Below, in pieces: positions 7,861 through 17,255 of a DNA stretch of 64,000 nucleotides. The DNA comes from Arthrobacter sp. fls2-241-R2A-200. GTDB lineage: Bacteria > Actinomycetota > Actinomycetes > Actinomycetales > Micrococcaceae. Position numbers and translations under genes: made by a program. Below the pieces are notes generated by a model. It was not told the origin of the DNA and ran no database searches. It saw only the letters and a list, made by a program, of their open reading frames with translations. The DNA is taken from assembly GCF_030209745.1 (NCBI RefSeq), contig NZ_JARVRJ010000005.1:186001-250000 (forward strand). Reading direction: 5' to 3'. Numbering within the stretch: position 1 is the first letter of the stretch; every line of letters begins with the position of its first letter.

Positions 7861-10452
7861 ATGGACAGTGAACTGATGGTTTCCGGACAGCCCGCTCCGC
7901 TCCACCCCACGCCGTTCGACCCCGCGGGACATGCCAACCCTGCAGAAGACGGCTACGTCAGAGTCCGGGGTGCCCGCGAAAACAACCTGCGCAATGTTGA
8001 CGTGGCCGTGCCCCGGAATGCCATCGTCGCGTTCACAGGCGTTTCCGGGTCGGGAAAGTCGTCGTTGGCCTTTGGCACCATCTTCGCGGAGGCTCAGCGC
8101 CGCTACCTGGAATCAGTGGCGCCCTACGCCCGACGACTCATCCAACAGGGCCACAACCCCAAGGTGGAGCAGATCACCGGCCTGCCTCCCGCCGTCGCGC
8201 TTCAACAGCGCCGCAGCACAGCGACGTCCCGCTCCAGCGTCGGGACTCTAACAACGCTCTCCAACTCTCTCCGGATGCTTTACTCCCGTGCGGGCAGCTA
8301 CCCGCCAGGCGTAAGCCAGTTGGACTCCGATGCGTTTTCGCCCAACACTGCCGCAGGCGCCTGTCCCGAATGCCACGGCCTGGGCACAGCCCACACAGTC
8401 AGCGAAAACTCCCTCGTCCCGGACCCGAGCCTCAGCATCCGGGACGGTGCCATTGCCGCCTGGCCGGGAGCCTGGCAAGGCAAGAACCTCCGCGACATCC
8501 TCACCCACCTTGGATACGACGTCGACACCCCGTGGCGGAAACTCCCCAAGAAGGACCGGGACTGGATCCTCTTCACCGAAGAACAGCCCGTGGTGGAGGT
8601 GACGCCCCAGCGGGACCGGGTTGCCAAACCCTACAAAGGCCGCTTCTGGAGCGCCAGAAGCTATGTGCTCCATACTTTGGCCGATTCGAAGAGCCCGGGC
8701 ATGCGTGAAAGGGTGATGCGTTTCATGGAGTCCGGCCCCTGCCCCCGATGCGGTGGCAGTGGCCTCCGGCCTGACGCACTCGCGGTGACCTTCGCGGGCA
8801 AGACCATCGCAGAGCTCAATGCACTGCCCATGACCGAGCTGGCCGACGCCATCCGCCCCACCACTGAACTCACGGTCACCAACACAGCTTCGCGGACCCA
8901 GACGTCCGGGGAGGACAATGAGGTAGCCGTCGCGATCACCCGCGACCTGCTGGGCCGGCTCACGGTTTTGATGGACCTTGGGCTCGGCTACCTTGCGCTC
9001 GGACGGCCGACCCCCACCCTCTCCCCCGGCGAAATGCAGCGCCTGCGGATCGCCACCCAACTGCGCTCAGGGCTTTTCGGCGTGATTTATGTCCTCGACG
9101 AACCCTCCGCAGGCCTTCACCCCGCCGACGCCGAGCCACTCTTGGACGTTCTGGCGCAACTTAAGGCCTCAGGCAACTCCGTGTTCGTTGTGGAGCACAA
9201 CATGGACTTTGTCCGGGCAGCGGACTGGATTGTCGACGTCGGGCCCCGCGCCGGAGAGGCGGGCGGCCACGTCCTTTACAGCGGCCCCGTTCAGGGCCTC
9301 AACGACGTACCGGAGTCGATCACGCGGCCGTTCCTCTTCCACGACGGCGGCCCTGTCACCGCTGCAAGGGCGGACGGGTCGGCTGCTCCGCGGGAAGCGC
9401 AAGAGTGGTTGAAGCTCCGTGGGATCACCCGGCACAACCTCCGCGGCCTCGAGGCTGAGTTCCCGTTGGGCGTGCTCAGCGCCGTTACGGGGGTTTCCGG
9501 CTCAGGAAAGTCGACCTTGGTAAGCCAGGTGCTGGCCGAGGTGGTGGGCGCCGCGCTACACCCGGCCGGGCAAGATGAATCGGGACAGGATGCGGCGGGC
9601 CAGGATGGATTGAAACCCACGGCCGGGAGCCTGGCGTCCGGCCTGCGCGGGCTGGACAGGTTGGTCACGGTGGACCAAAAGCCCATCGGCCGCACGCCGC
9701 GATCAAACCTGGCCACCTACACCGGGCTTTTCGACGGGGTCCGGAAAGAGTTCGCGGCCACAGACGGGGCACGTTCCCGCGGCTTTGGTGCCGGCCGGTT
9801 CTCCTTCAACGTGGCCGGAGGGCGCTGCGAGACCTGCCTTGGTGAAGGCTTCGTTGCGGTGGAACTGCTGTTCCTGCCCGGGAGCTATGGCCCTTGCCCC
9901 GAATGCCACGGGTCCCGGTTCAATCCCGAAACCCTGGAAGTCACCTACAGGGGCCGCACCATCGCCGACGTTCTGGGCATGACGGTGGACGTGGCCTCGG
10001 ACTTCCTTACTGACCTGCCCGCAGTGTCCCGCAGCCTGCAGACACTCCGGGACGTGGGGCTCGGCTACCTCCGGCTCGGGCAGCCGGCGACTGAACTCTC
10101 AGGCGGTGAAGCGCAGCGCATCAAGCTCGCCACCGAGTTGCAGCGCCTCCAACGGGGCCACACACTCTACCTCTTGGACGAGCCGACCACGGGCCTGCAC
10201 CCCGCTGATGTCCAGCTCCTGATGTCCCAACTGCACAAGCTCGTGGATGCAGGTAACACCGTAGTGGTGGTGGAGCACGAAATGGACGTCGTATCGTCGG
10301 CCGACTGGGTCATCGACCTCGGGCCAGGCGGAGGCGACGCCGGTGGCACGATTGTCGCCGCCGGGCCGCCAGCCGTCGTCGCCCGTTCCACCACCAGCCG
10401 CACGGCACCGTATCTCGCTGCCGCGTTGGCCGTGGAGGAACGCAAACGCTAG
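7861..10452 (+). CDS. UvrA-like ABC-type excision/drug-resistance ATPase
   Basis: An 863-residue protein with two ABC modules: Walker A GVSGSGKSS (about 60-68) and GVSGSGKST, signature motifs LSPGEMQRLRIA and LSGGEAQRIKLA, and zinc-binding cysteine pairs (CPECHGLG, CPRCGGSG, CETCLGEG, CPECHGSR). It is about 100 residues shorter than housekeeping UvrA. The 'LSPGE' first signature is usual in the UvrA-like (DrrC/UvrA2) class linked to antibiotic or adduct tolerance. Cytoplasmic DNA-binding role expected. The ATG at 7861 is the likely start; a GTG at 7819 is an alternative, and neither has a strong ribosome-binding site. It converges on poxB, sharing the CTAG stop. Confidence 0.8.
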   Translation: MDSELMVSGQPAPLHPTPFDPAGHANPAEDGYVRVRGARENNLRNVDVAVPRNAIVAFTGVSGSGKSSLAFGTIFAEAQRRYLESVAPYARRLIQQGHNPKVEQITGLPPAVALQQRRSTATSRSSVGTLTTLSNSLRMLYSRAGSYPPGVSQLDSDAFSPNTAAGACPECHGLGTAHTVSENSLVPDPSLSIRDGAIAAWPGAWQGKNLRDILTHLGYDVDTPWRKLPKKDRDWILFTEEQPVVEVTPQRDRVAKPYKGRFWSARSYVLHTLADSKSPGMRERVMRFMESGPCPRCGGSGLRPDALAVTFAGKTIAELNALPMTELADAIRPTTELTVTNTASRTQTSGEDNEVAVAITRDLLGRLTVLMDLGLGYLALGRPTPTLSPGEMQRLRIATQLRSGLFGVIYVLDEPSAGLHPADAEPLLDVLAQLKASGNSVFVVEHNMDFVRAADWIVDVGPRAGEAGGHVLYSGPVQGLNDVPESITRPFLFHDGGPVTAARADGSAAPREAQEWLKLRGITRHNLRGLEAEFPLGVLSAVTGVSGSGKSTLVSQVLAEVVGAALHPAGQDESGQDAAGQDGLKPTAGSLASGLRGLDRLVTVDQKPIGRTPRSNLATYTGLFDGVRKEFAATDGARSRGFGAGRFSFNVAGGRCETCLGEGFVAVELLFLPGSYGPCPECHGSRFNPETLEVTYRGRTIADVLGMTVDVASDFLTDLPAVSRSLQTLRDVGLGYLRLGQPATELSGGEAQRIKLATELQRLQRGHTLYLLDEPTTGLHPADVQLLMSQLHKLVDAGNTVVVVEHEMDVVSSADWVIDLGPGGGDAGGTIVAAGPPAVVARSTTSRTAPYLAAALAVEERKR

Positions 10453-12197
10453 CGCCGGGGAATGTTCCGCAAGTTGCTGCGCGCCATGCTGACCGCTTCA
10501 CCGGCGCCGCGGTTCAGCACCACCTTGGACATGGCCGTGGCGAACCCGATCACTTGGGAACCCGAGATTTTGGGCGGAATGGACAACGCATTCGGATCAG
10601 TAATGAGCTCCACCAATGACGGGCCGGGGTAGGCGAACGCCTCGCGGTAAGCTGCCTCGATCTTGGCTGGATCGGTGACCCGCACGGCGTGGAAGCCCAG
10701 TGCTTTGGCAACAGCGGCGTAGTTTGCATCCGGAACGTCCACGCCGAAGTCCGGAAGTCCGTCCACCAGCATCTCGAGCTTAACCATGCCCAAAGTGGAG
10801 TTGTTGAACACCACGACGTTGACGGGGAGTTTGTGAGCCGCAACAGTCACCAGCTCGCCAAGCAGCATCGAAAGGCCGCCGTCGCCGGAGACAGAGACCA
10901 CCTGCCGGTCCGGATAGGCCACCTGCGCGCCGATCGCATGGGGCAGTGCGTTGGCCATGGAGCCGTGCAGGAACGAACCAATCAGGCGGCGCGTGCCCAG
11001 CGGGTTGATGTAACGGGCAGTCCAGACGTTGCACATGCCGGTGTCAGCCGTGAAGATGGCATCCTCGGAGGCCACCTGGTCCAGCAGCGACGCCGCGTAC
11101 TCGGGATGGATGGGCTGCTTCTTTTCCACCTTCCGTGTGTAGGCGCCTACAGCTTTGTTCATGAGGCGATCGTGCTTTTTGAGCATCTGGTCCAGGAATC
11201 GGCTGCTCTTTTTCGGCGTCACCAGCGGCAGTAACGCGCGCAGGGTCGGCAGGACATCGCCGTGGACTGCAATGTCGACGTCGGTCCGCCGTCCGAGTCG
11301 CTGCGGCGCCCGATCAACCTGCGCAGTGCGCGTATCCGGCAGGAACTGGTCGTAGGGAAAGTCGGTCCCCAGGAGAATGAGCAGGTCGGCATCGTCGATG
11401 CCCTCCGCGGCCGCGCCGTAGCCGAGCAAACCCGTCATGCCGATGTCGAACGGATTGTCGTACTGGACAAAGTCCTTTCCGCGCAGGGAATGACCTATGG
11501 GTGCCTTGGCCAGCTCGGCAAGGGCAATGAGCTCGTCATGGGCGCCCTCGACGCCGGCCCCGGCGAAAATGGCGACCTTGCCGGCGTCGTTAATGGCATC
11601 CGCCAACTCCTGGACGCTAGCCGCGTCCGGCACCAAGCTGGCAGGCCGGAAGGTCGCGGGCAGCGGGGTGGGCGCGGTTGCCTCCAGTCCGGCAATGTCA
11701 CCGGGAAGGGTCACGACGGCGACTCCCCCCAGGCCGATCGCGTTTTGAATGGCGCTGTGCATGACTCGTGGTGCTTGATCCGTGGTGCTGATCATCTCCG
11801 AGTACACGGAACACTCATTGAACAGGCGGTCGGGGTGGGTTTCCTGGAAGAAGCCGCTGCCGATCTGCTTGCTTGGAATGTGCGAGGCGATGGCGAGCAC
11901 CGGGGCGCCGGTGCGGTTGGCGTCATACAGTCCGTTGATCAAGTGCAGGTTGCCGGGCCCGCACGAACCGGCACAGACAGCCAGCTTGCCGGTCAGCTGC
12001 GCTTCCGCGGCCGCTGCGAAGGCCGCCGCTTCCTCGTGCCGGACATGGATCCAGTCGATCCCGCCCTTGGTTGAGCCGCCGGTCTGCCGCACTGCGTTCA
12101 CGATCGGGTTGAGGCTGTCCCCCACGATCCCGTAGATCCGCTGCACACCGGCAGCCTGAAGTTGTTCAATGAGTTGGGTGGCAAGTTCCTTGGCCAT
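10449..12197 (-). CDS. poxB: Pyruvate dehydrogenase (quinone) / pyruvate oxidase
   Basis: A 582-residue thiamine-diphosphate enzyme that oxidatively decarboxylates pyruvate to acetate, passing electrons via FAD to quinone. The N-terminal TPP domain has VRHEEAAAFAA with the catalytic Glu. The central FAD-type domain has GAGVEGAHDE. The C-terminal TPP motif runs GDGGLSMLLGEL to VVVFNN. Length matches PoxB (about 575). The ATG at 12197 gives the standard MAKELA N-terminus with GGGAG upstream. A longer form from TTG 12242 or ATG 12236 would use a stronger AAGGAGG at 12252-12258 and add a His-rich leader. Divergent from the LigD-type polymerase. Confidence 0.85.
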   Translation of the reverse strand: MAKELATQLIEQLQAAGVQRIYGIVGDSLNPIVNAVRQTGGSTKGGIDWIHVRHEEAAAFAAAAEAQLTGKLAVCAGSCGPGNLHLINGLYDANRTGAPVLAIASHIPSKQIGSGFFQETHPDRLFNECSVYSEMISTTDQAPRVMHSAIQNAIGLGGVAVVTLPGDIAGLEATAPTPLPATFRPASLVPDAASVQELADAINDAGKVAIFAGAGVEGAHDELIALAELAKAPIGHSLRGKDFVQYDNPFDIGMTGLLGYGAAAEGIDDADLLILLGTDFPYDQFLPDTRTAQVDRAPQRLGRRTDVDIAVHGDVLPTLRALLPLVTPKKSSRFLDQMLKKHDRLMNKAVGAYTRKVEKKQPIHPEYAASLLDQVASEDAIFTADTGMCNVWTARYINPLGTRRLIGSFLHGSMANALPHAIGAQVAYPDRQVVSVSGDGGLSMLLGELVTVAAHKLPVNVVVFNNSTLGMVKLEMLVDGLPDFGVDVPDANYAAVAKALGFHAVRVTDPAKIEAAYREAFAYPGPSLVELITDPNALSIPPKISGSQVIGFATAMSKVVLNRGAGEAVSMARSNLRNIPRR

Positions 12198-12299
12198 GAT
12201 GTGCAGGCTCCCGCGATTGTGGTGGTGGGCTGACATGGCCAATATAGTCGGCCTCCTTATGGTCTGGCTGTGACCGGGGATCGTTGCTAGCGTGGCGAC

Positions 12300-13553
12300 A
12301 TGAGTCCGTCCAAGGCCCCAGCCGAGATCCTTGACATTGCCGGCAAAGAGGTCCGCGTCTCGAGTCCGGACAAGATGGTGTTCCCAGAAGCCGGGGTCAC
12401 CAAGCTGGACCTGGTTCGGTACTACCTCTCAATAGCCGACGGCGCGTTGCGCGGTGCCGGGGGCAGGCCGATGGTTTTGAAGCGCTTCACCAAAGGCATC
12501 AGTGCCGAACCGTTCTTCCAAAAGCGTGTGCCCGAGAACCATCCGGAGTTCATCGACACCGCAACGCTGCACTACGCGTCCGGGACATCCGCGGAGGAAG
12601 CCGTTATTCGGGATGCCGCCGGTTTGGCGTGGGTAATCAATCTGGGCTGCCTCGATCTCAACCCGCACCCGGTGCGCGCCGAAGACCTGGACCACCCTGA
12701 TGAGCTGCGGGTGGACCTTGATCCGATGCCCGGGGTTGATTGGTCCCAGATCGTGGATGTCGCCTATGTGGTGCGGGAGGTGCTGGACGACGTCGGGCTT
12801 ATCGGATGGCCCAAAACGAGCGGCTCGCGCGGACTCCATATCTTGGCGCGCATAGCGCCGCAGTGGTCGTTCCGGGACGTGCGGCTGGCAGCTGAGACCC
12901 TGGCTCGCGAGGTGGAGAACCGGGCCCCTGGCCTGGCCACGGCGCGGTGGTGGAAAGAGGAGCGCGGCGAAAGCGTGTTCGTCGATTTCAATCAAAACGC
13001 CAAGGACCGGACCGTAGCGTCGGCATATTCGGTCAGGGCCCTGCCGGATGGCCGGGTCTCGACGCCGATGAGCTGGGACGAGGTCCGAAGCGCCCGACCC
13101 GAACAGTTCACCGTTCTCACCGTGCCTGCCCGTTTCGCCGAGATAGGCGATCCCCACCAGGCCATCGATGACGTGGCGGGATCCCTCGACGGACTCCTCG
13201 CCATGGCCGCGGACATGGGCCCCGCCGAGAAAGCACCACGTGCTGGCGACGGCACCGGCAGGCGGCAATCCACCATGCCGCTGATCGAGGTAGCACGAAC
13301 CAAAACCAAGCCTGAAGCGCTGGCAGCGCTCGATGAGTGGAAAGCACTTCATTCCAGCGTTGTTCCGGTGCTCCACCCGGCCGACGTACTGGTCGATGGC
13401 ATGCGTGGCTCCAGTTCCCTCTGGTACCGGGTGCGAGTGAATCTGCAGCACGTTCCTGAAGCGGATCGCCCCGCCCAAGGAGAACTCATTGCGGACTACG
13501 ATCCCTGGGCGGGCAAGGAGTGGACCGAACGCCAAGTGTCCGGTCCGGCCTGA
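12300..13553 (+). CDS. LigD-type DNA polymerase/primase domain protein (stand-alone)
   Basis: A 417-residue archaeo-eukaryotic primase-superfamily polymerase like the POL domain of LigD. Catalytic acidic residues are in RVDLDP (Asp139, Asp141) and VFVDFNQN (Asp229). The nucleotide-binding SGSRGLH lies at 174-180. There is no ligase or nuclease domain and no Ku gene nearby. After about residue 300 comes a further 110-residue tail of unclear role. Free-standing copies occur in mycobacteria (PolD/Prim-PolC), where they add ribonucleotides or fill gaps in break repair. The ATG at 12300 has no clear ribosome-binding site. Convergent with dedA, 18 bases apart. Confidence 0.82.
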   Translation: MSPSKAPAEILDIAGKEVRVSSPDKMVFPEAGVTKLDLVRYYLSIADGALRGAGGRPMVLKRFTKGISAEPFFQKRVPENHPEFIDTATLHYASGTSAEEAVIRDAAGLAWVINLGCLDLNPHPVRAEDLDHPDELRVDLDPMPGVDWSQIVDVAYVVREVLDDVGLIGWPKTSGSRGLHILARIAPQWSFRDVRLAAETLAREVENRAPGLATARWWKEERGESVFVDFNQNAKDRTVASAYSVRALPDGRVSTPMSWDEVRSARPEQFTVLTVPARFAEIGDPHQAIDDVAGSLDGLLAMAADMGPAEKAPRAGDGTGRRQSTMPLIEVARTKTKPEALAALDEWKALHSSVVPVLHPADVLVDGMRGSSSLWYRVRVNLQHVPEADRPAQGELIADYDPWAGKEWTERQVSGPA

Positions 13554-13571
13554 CGGCGATGTTGCTCCGGG

Positions 13572-14279
13572 TTAGTTCCGCTCGGGGCTCCCGCTCGTTA
13601 CCGGCTGGCGGCGCTTGGACCTGATCAGTTCGGCAATCATTGGCACCACGGACACCAGGACTATGGCAACAAAGATCAGGTCGATGTTTTTGCCGATCCA
13701 GTCGAATTGGCCCAGCCCGTAGCCGAGCAATGTCATGCCCATCCCCCACACGAACGCACCCATCGCGTTGAAAAGGATGAATGTGCGGTAGCTCATGTTG
13801 GCAGCTCCCGCTACCACCGGGGTGAAGGTGCGGATGATCGGAACAAAGCGGGCAAGTATTACCGCACGGCCGCCGTACCTGTCAAAGAATGCGTGCGCCT
13901 TAGCCAGGCGCTCCTGCTTGAACAACCGGGCGTCTGGTCGCCTGAAGAGAGCGGGACCGGTCTTCCTGCCAATAAGGTAGCCCGTCTGGTCCCCCACAAA
14001 TGCGCAGACAAAAACAAGGGCACCCAAGAGGAAGATGTTGATGTTGAGTGCTCCCGTCGCCACCAGCAGCCCAGCGGTGAAGAGGAGCGAGTCTCCGGGA
14101 AGGAAGAAACCCACCAACAGCCCCGACTCGGCGAAGACGAACCCGCCGATAATGAGCAGGAGCCAGGGAGCCAAGGCTGGTTGATGAAGAACGACGGCGG
14201 GGTCAGCCCAGTCCGGGAGCAAGCCGGCACCGACCCTGCCCGTGCCGAGTGCACTGATGAATCGCGGAGAAAAGTCCAT
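13572..14279 (-). CDS. DedA-family (SNARE-associated) membrane protein
   Basis: A 235-residue polytopic membrane protein with the family motifs GFFLPGDSLLF (about 57-67), GDQTGYLIGRKTG and ARFVPIIRTFTPVVAGAANM (Arg-Pro-rich re-entrant segment). DedA/VTT proteins act in undecaprenyl-phosphate or phospholipid translocation and membrane homeostasis. It lies downstream of a PAP2 phosphatase on the same strand (50-base gap), a sensible pairing because both act on undecaprenyl or phosphatidate carriers. Confidence 0.85.
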   Translation of the reverse strand: MDFSPRFISALGTGRVGAGLLPDWADPAVVLHQPALAPWLLLIIGGFVFAESGLLVGFFLPGDSLLFTAGLLVATGALNINIFLLGALVFVCAFVGDQTGYLIGRKTGPALFRRPDARLFKQERLAKAHAFFDRYGGRAVILARFVPIIRTFTPVVAGAANMSYRTFILFNAMGAFVWGMGMTLLGYGLGQFDWIGKNIDLIFVAIVLVSVVPMIAELIRSKRRQPVTSGSPERN

Positions 14280-14329
14280 GGTTCAACGGTATGTGGGCCC
14301 TCCTGAGAAAGGCCTGTGGAAGGTTCGGA

Positions 14330-15058
14330 CTACCGCGGGGCGCGCTGCATTCGAGTGCTGTCCCATCGGCGTGCCAGTGGCGGCGCGAGCAGGTTGTTCC
14401 AGATGGGCAGCCAGGCCAGGATCGCAGCACCACTGATCAGCAACGAACCTGACACGTCCGAAATGTAGTGGGCGCCGAGGTACAACCGGGAGAACGCAAC
14501 GAGTGCCACGAAAACGAGTCCTGCCACGCCTGCCAACAGGCGCTTGGCCCGATTCCGCGCCACAACCAACACCACCGCCAAAGCCAAAGACACAGCAACT
14601 GCGGTGTGTCCGGAGGGAAAACTATCGAGTTGCGTTTCCCGGACAAGGGCAGAAACTGCGTCCGCTGGGGGCCGGGGTCGGCTGACTACTTGTTTTGCCA
14701 CAGTGGAGCTGAGCCAACCAACGGCCGCCACCGAGGTGAAGGCGAGAGCCTGCAGTGGACGGCGCCTACGCCAGGCCATCCAACAAAATATCAGCACGAG
14801 GAGGACGATTGTCCCCGCTGGTGCCAGGACATAATTGATGACTTCGCTGAACCCTGTCAGAACAGCGCTCCGTCCGTGGCTTAATTCGACATCAACGCCC
14901 AGTTCCGGTGTGGTCCGTCCCATCGACTTCGCCAGCAAACCTAGGCCGAGGCCTGCGAGGTACAGAACAGCAGCCGGCATTATCCATAGCCATGATCGCA
15001 GAGGCAGTATCCCCACGGATGGTTTTTGCGCGTCGTGCGCGGGTGTGGCAGTCTCCAC
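14330..15058 (-). CDS. PAP2-family membrane phosphatase
   Basis: A 242-residue membrane protein carrying the three-part PAP2 active site: KQVVSRPRP, SFPSGHTAV and SRLYLGAHYISDV, with the catalytic His in the last two. Five to six hydrophobic helices surround it. Likely substrates are undecaprenyl pyrophosphate or phosphatidate. Divergent from the response-regulator gene across 94 bases, so a shared control region is possible. Probably co-transcribed with dedA. Confidence 0.83.
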   Translation of the reverse strand: METATPAHDAQKPSVGILPLRSWLWIMPAAVLYLAGLGLGLLAKSMGRTTPELGVDVELSHGRSAVLTGFSEVINYVLAPAGTIVLLVLIFCWMAWRRRRPLQALAFTSVAAVGWLSSTVAKQVVSRPRPPADAVSALVRETQLDSFPSGHTAVAVSLALAVVLVVARNRAKRLLAGVAGLVFVALVAFSRLYLGAHYISDVSGSLLISGAAILAWLPIWNNLLAPPLARRWDSTRMQRAPR

Positions 15059-15152
15059 AGGAATAGTCCTTATCGTCGGGACGGGTAAATGGCCTCGTTA
15101 CACCATGGGGTCCGCGTACTGAGAAGATGCTGAGAGGCGAAAGGGCCAGACC

Positions 15153-15824
15153 ATGAGGATCCTGCTCGTTGAGGATGAGAAGACGCTCGCTGATACGCTG
15201 CGTCGCGGCTTGGCAAACGAAGGATTCGTGGTGGACGTCACCCACGACGGCGTGAGCGGTCTGTGGGCGGCGACGGAAAACCCCTACGACGTCGTTTTGC
15301 TCGATCTCATGCTTCCGTTAAAGAACGGCTATGACGTCCTCCGGGAGATGCGGAGCCGCAGCATCTGGACCCCTGTCATGATGCTGACAGCCAAGGATGG
15401 CGAGTACGACCAAACTGACGCCTTTGATCTCGGTGCCGACGACTATCTCACCAAACCCTTCAGCTTCCTGGTTCTCGTGGCCCGGATCCGGGCCTTGATC
15501 CGCCGCGGGGCCCCTGAACGTCCGGTGATTCTGTCCTTGGGCAGCCTTTCACTGGACCCGGTCTCCCGGACTGTCCGTCGCGGCGCCGAACCCATCACCC
15601 TGACGCCCCGGGAGTACGGGCTACTGCAATACCTGATGCGCCGGCACGATCAAGTGGTGTCAAAGGCCGAGATACTCGACAACGTATGGGACCCTGACTT
15701 CGACGGCCGCGACAACGTCGTCGAGGTTTACATTGGCTACTTGAGGCGCAAGATCGATTCGCCATTCGGCGTGCAGACGTTGTCGACGGTTCGGGGAATG
15801 GGCTATCGGCTGACTGCGGACTAG
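15153..15824 (+). CDS. OmpR-family response regulator
   Basis: A 223-residue two-domain regulator: an N-terminal receiver with phospho-acceptor Asp51 (VVLLDLMLP) and switch lysine in YLTKPF (about residue 100), then a C-terminal winged-helix DNA-binding domain ending VRGMGYRL. The most likely partner is the adjacent histidine kinase, but that gene is on the opposite strand, tail to tail, sharing the bases CTAG at 15821-15824 as both stop codons. Confidence 0.92.
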   Translation: MRILLVEDEKTLADTLRRGLANEGFVVDVTHDGVSGLWAATENPYDVVLLDLMLPLKNGYDVLREMRSRSIWTPVMMLTAKDGEYDQTDAFDLGADDYLTKPFSFLVLVARIRALIRRGAPERPVILSLGSLSLDPVSRTVRRGAEPITLTPREYGLLQYLMRRHDQVVSKAEILDNVWDPDFDGRDNVVEVYIGYLRRKIDSPFGVQTLSTVRGMGYRLTAD

Positions 15825-17191
15825 CTGCCCACCAAAGGCAGCACCATCCGGAAGCGACTGGTGCCAGCGGCCGTTTCACCCGCCTCAACCGTCCCATGAT
15901 GCGCCGCCACAATCCCGGCCACGATCGCAAGCCCCAAGCCACTGCCACCGCTTTCCCGGGACCGGCTTTCATCCAGTCGGACAAACCGTTCAAAAACCCT
16001 CTGTCGTTCTTCCAGGGGAATCGGAGGCCCGTCATTCTCTATCGTCAGGACAGCGTTTCCGTCGTGGCTCAGTAGGTCAATGTCAATCCGCGAGGTGGCA
16101 TGGCGGTCCGCGTTGTCCAAGATATTGCGGACGGCTTGGCCAAGCTGCCGTGCGTCCCCCAGAACGCGCGCAGGGCCCAAATGCGCGTTGATCGCATTCC
16201 GGCCCGTGGACTTAAGCCTTCTGAGTTCGGCGTCGACAACATCGTCCAGATCCACGTCGATGGCGTCGACTTCAAGTCTTTCGTCATTGGTTTTGGCCAG
16301 GGTCAGCAGGTCCTCCACAAGATACCGCATACGGTCAGTCTCCTCGCCCAGCACCCCTTTCATGTCCCGCCACGTCTCGCCTGTGGGGTCAGCAGAGGCT
16401 ATCTCGACTCCCGCGCTAAGGGTTGCCAGCGGACTGCGCAGCTCGTGAGATGCGTCTGCAACGAAACGGCGTTGTTCCCGGTCCGAAGACTCCAGCCTCT
16501 CCAGCATGTCGTTCATGGTCAATGCCAGCGCTTGGATCTCATCCGCTGTTGAGGGTACTTCCACCCGTTCGTCCAATCGACGGGCGTTGATGGCTGCCAC
16601 TTGGGCGCGAATTCTTTCCACCTGTCGCAATGACCGTCCCACCAACGCCCAGACGGATACTCCCACCACCATCAGGAGCACGGGAGTTGCCCCTAGGATG
16701 AACCATCCCACCGTGATGATTGTTTGCTTCTGAATGGCCTCCGCCGCGGCCACCACCACAGTGAAGGTTTTATTGTTTGAGCGGGCCCCGGTAGCAACCA
16801 CCAAGAACTCGTCGTCGTTTCCGATGATCGAAAGGTCAGACACATCCTGGGTCAATGTTTGGCCGTCGGCCGGCCGCAGTTGAGTCAGGGGCGTCTTTGC
16901 CGCGGCCGGGACTGACGCGGCAACCACTGCACCTGCGGAATTGATGATTTGAACGATTTGGTCCGGACGCGACGTAGAAGACACATACCTGGCAGCCTCA
17001 GTGTCGTCCGGATCGCCGAGTTGGGCGGCCACATCCTGAGCCTTCTGCCGCGCGGTCCCTTCAGCGTCCGCGGCGAGCGAGGTCTGAAGGAGGACAAGCA
17101 GGACGATCGCCCCCACCAGCAGGGCAGCCGCAACGACACCCACCGCGGTGGCTGTGGCACGTTTTCGGATCCCCCAGCGCGTTCTTCGCAT
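15821..17191 (-). CDS. Membrane sensor histidine kinase
   Basis: A 456-residue kinase: TM1 about 14-36, extracytoplasmic sensor about 37-155, TM2 about 158-184, HAMP about 185-238, HisKA with phospho-acceptor His249 (FVADASHELRSP), and a HATPase domain ending with GSGLGLAIVAGIVAAHHG. The start at 17191 (MRRTRWG) follows TTGGAG and gives a normal short cytoplasmic leader; an upstream ATG at 17302 would overlap the FetB-like gene. It is convergent with its presumed response regulator, not in an operon with it. The sensor domain has no recognisable ligand motif. Confidence 0.9.
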   Translation of the reverse strand: MRRTRWGIRKRATATAVGVVAAALLVGAIVLLVLLQTSLAADAEGTARQKAQDVAAQLGDPDDTEAARYVSSTSRPDQIVQIINSAGAVVAASVPAAAKTPLTQLRPADGQTLTQDVSDLSIIGNDDEFLVVATGARSNNKTFTVVVAAAEAIQKQTIITVGWFILGATPVLLMVVGVSVWALVGRSLRQVERIRAQVAAINARRLDERVEVPSTADEIQALALTMNDMLERLESSDREQRRFVADASHELRSPLATLSAGVEIASADPTGETWRDMKGVLGEETDRMRYLVEDLLTLAKTNDERLEVDAIDVDLDDVVDAELRRLKSTGRNAINAHLGPARVLGDARQLGQAVRNILDNADRHATSRIDIDLLSHDGNAVLTIENDGPPIPLEERQRVFERFVRLDESRSRESGGSGLGLAIVAGIVAAHHGTVEAGETAAGTSRFRMVLPLVGS

Positions 17192-17255
17192 GCTCCAAGA
17201 ATGGATCACGCGAGCAGATCCCAACAACTTTGCCTCCGGCCAAAGGTTCTGGCCG

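Noticed and set aside
8248..9060. Long minus-strand open frame inside the UvrA-like gene
   Set aside because: No recognisable motif; it is a GC-driven shadow of a well-supported gene on the other strand.
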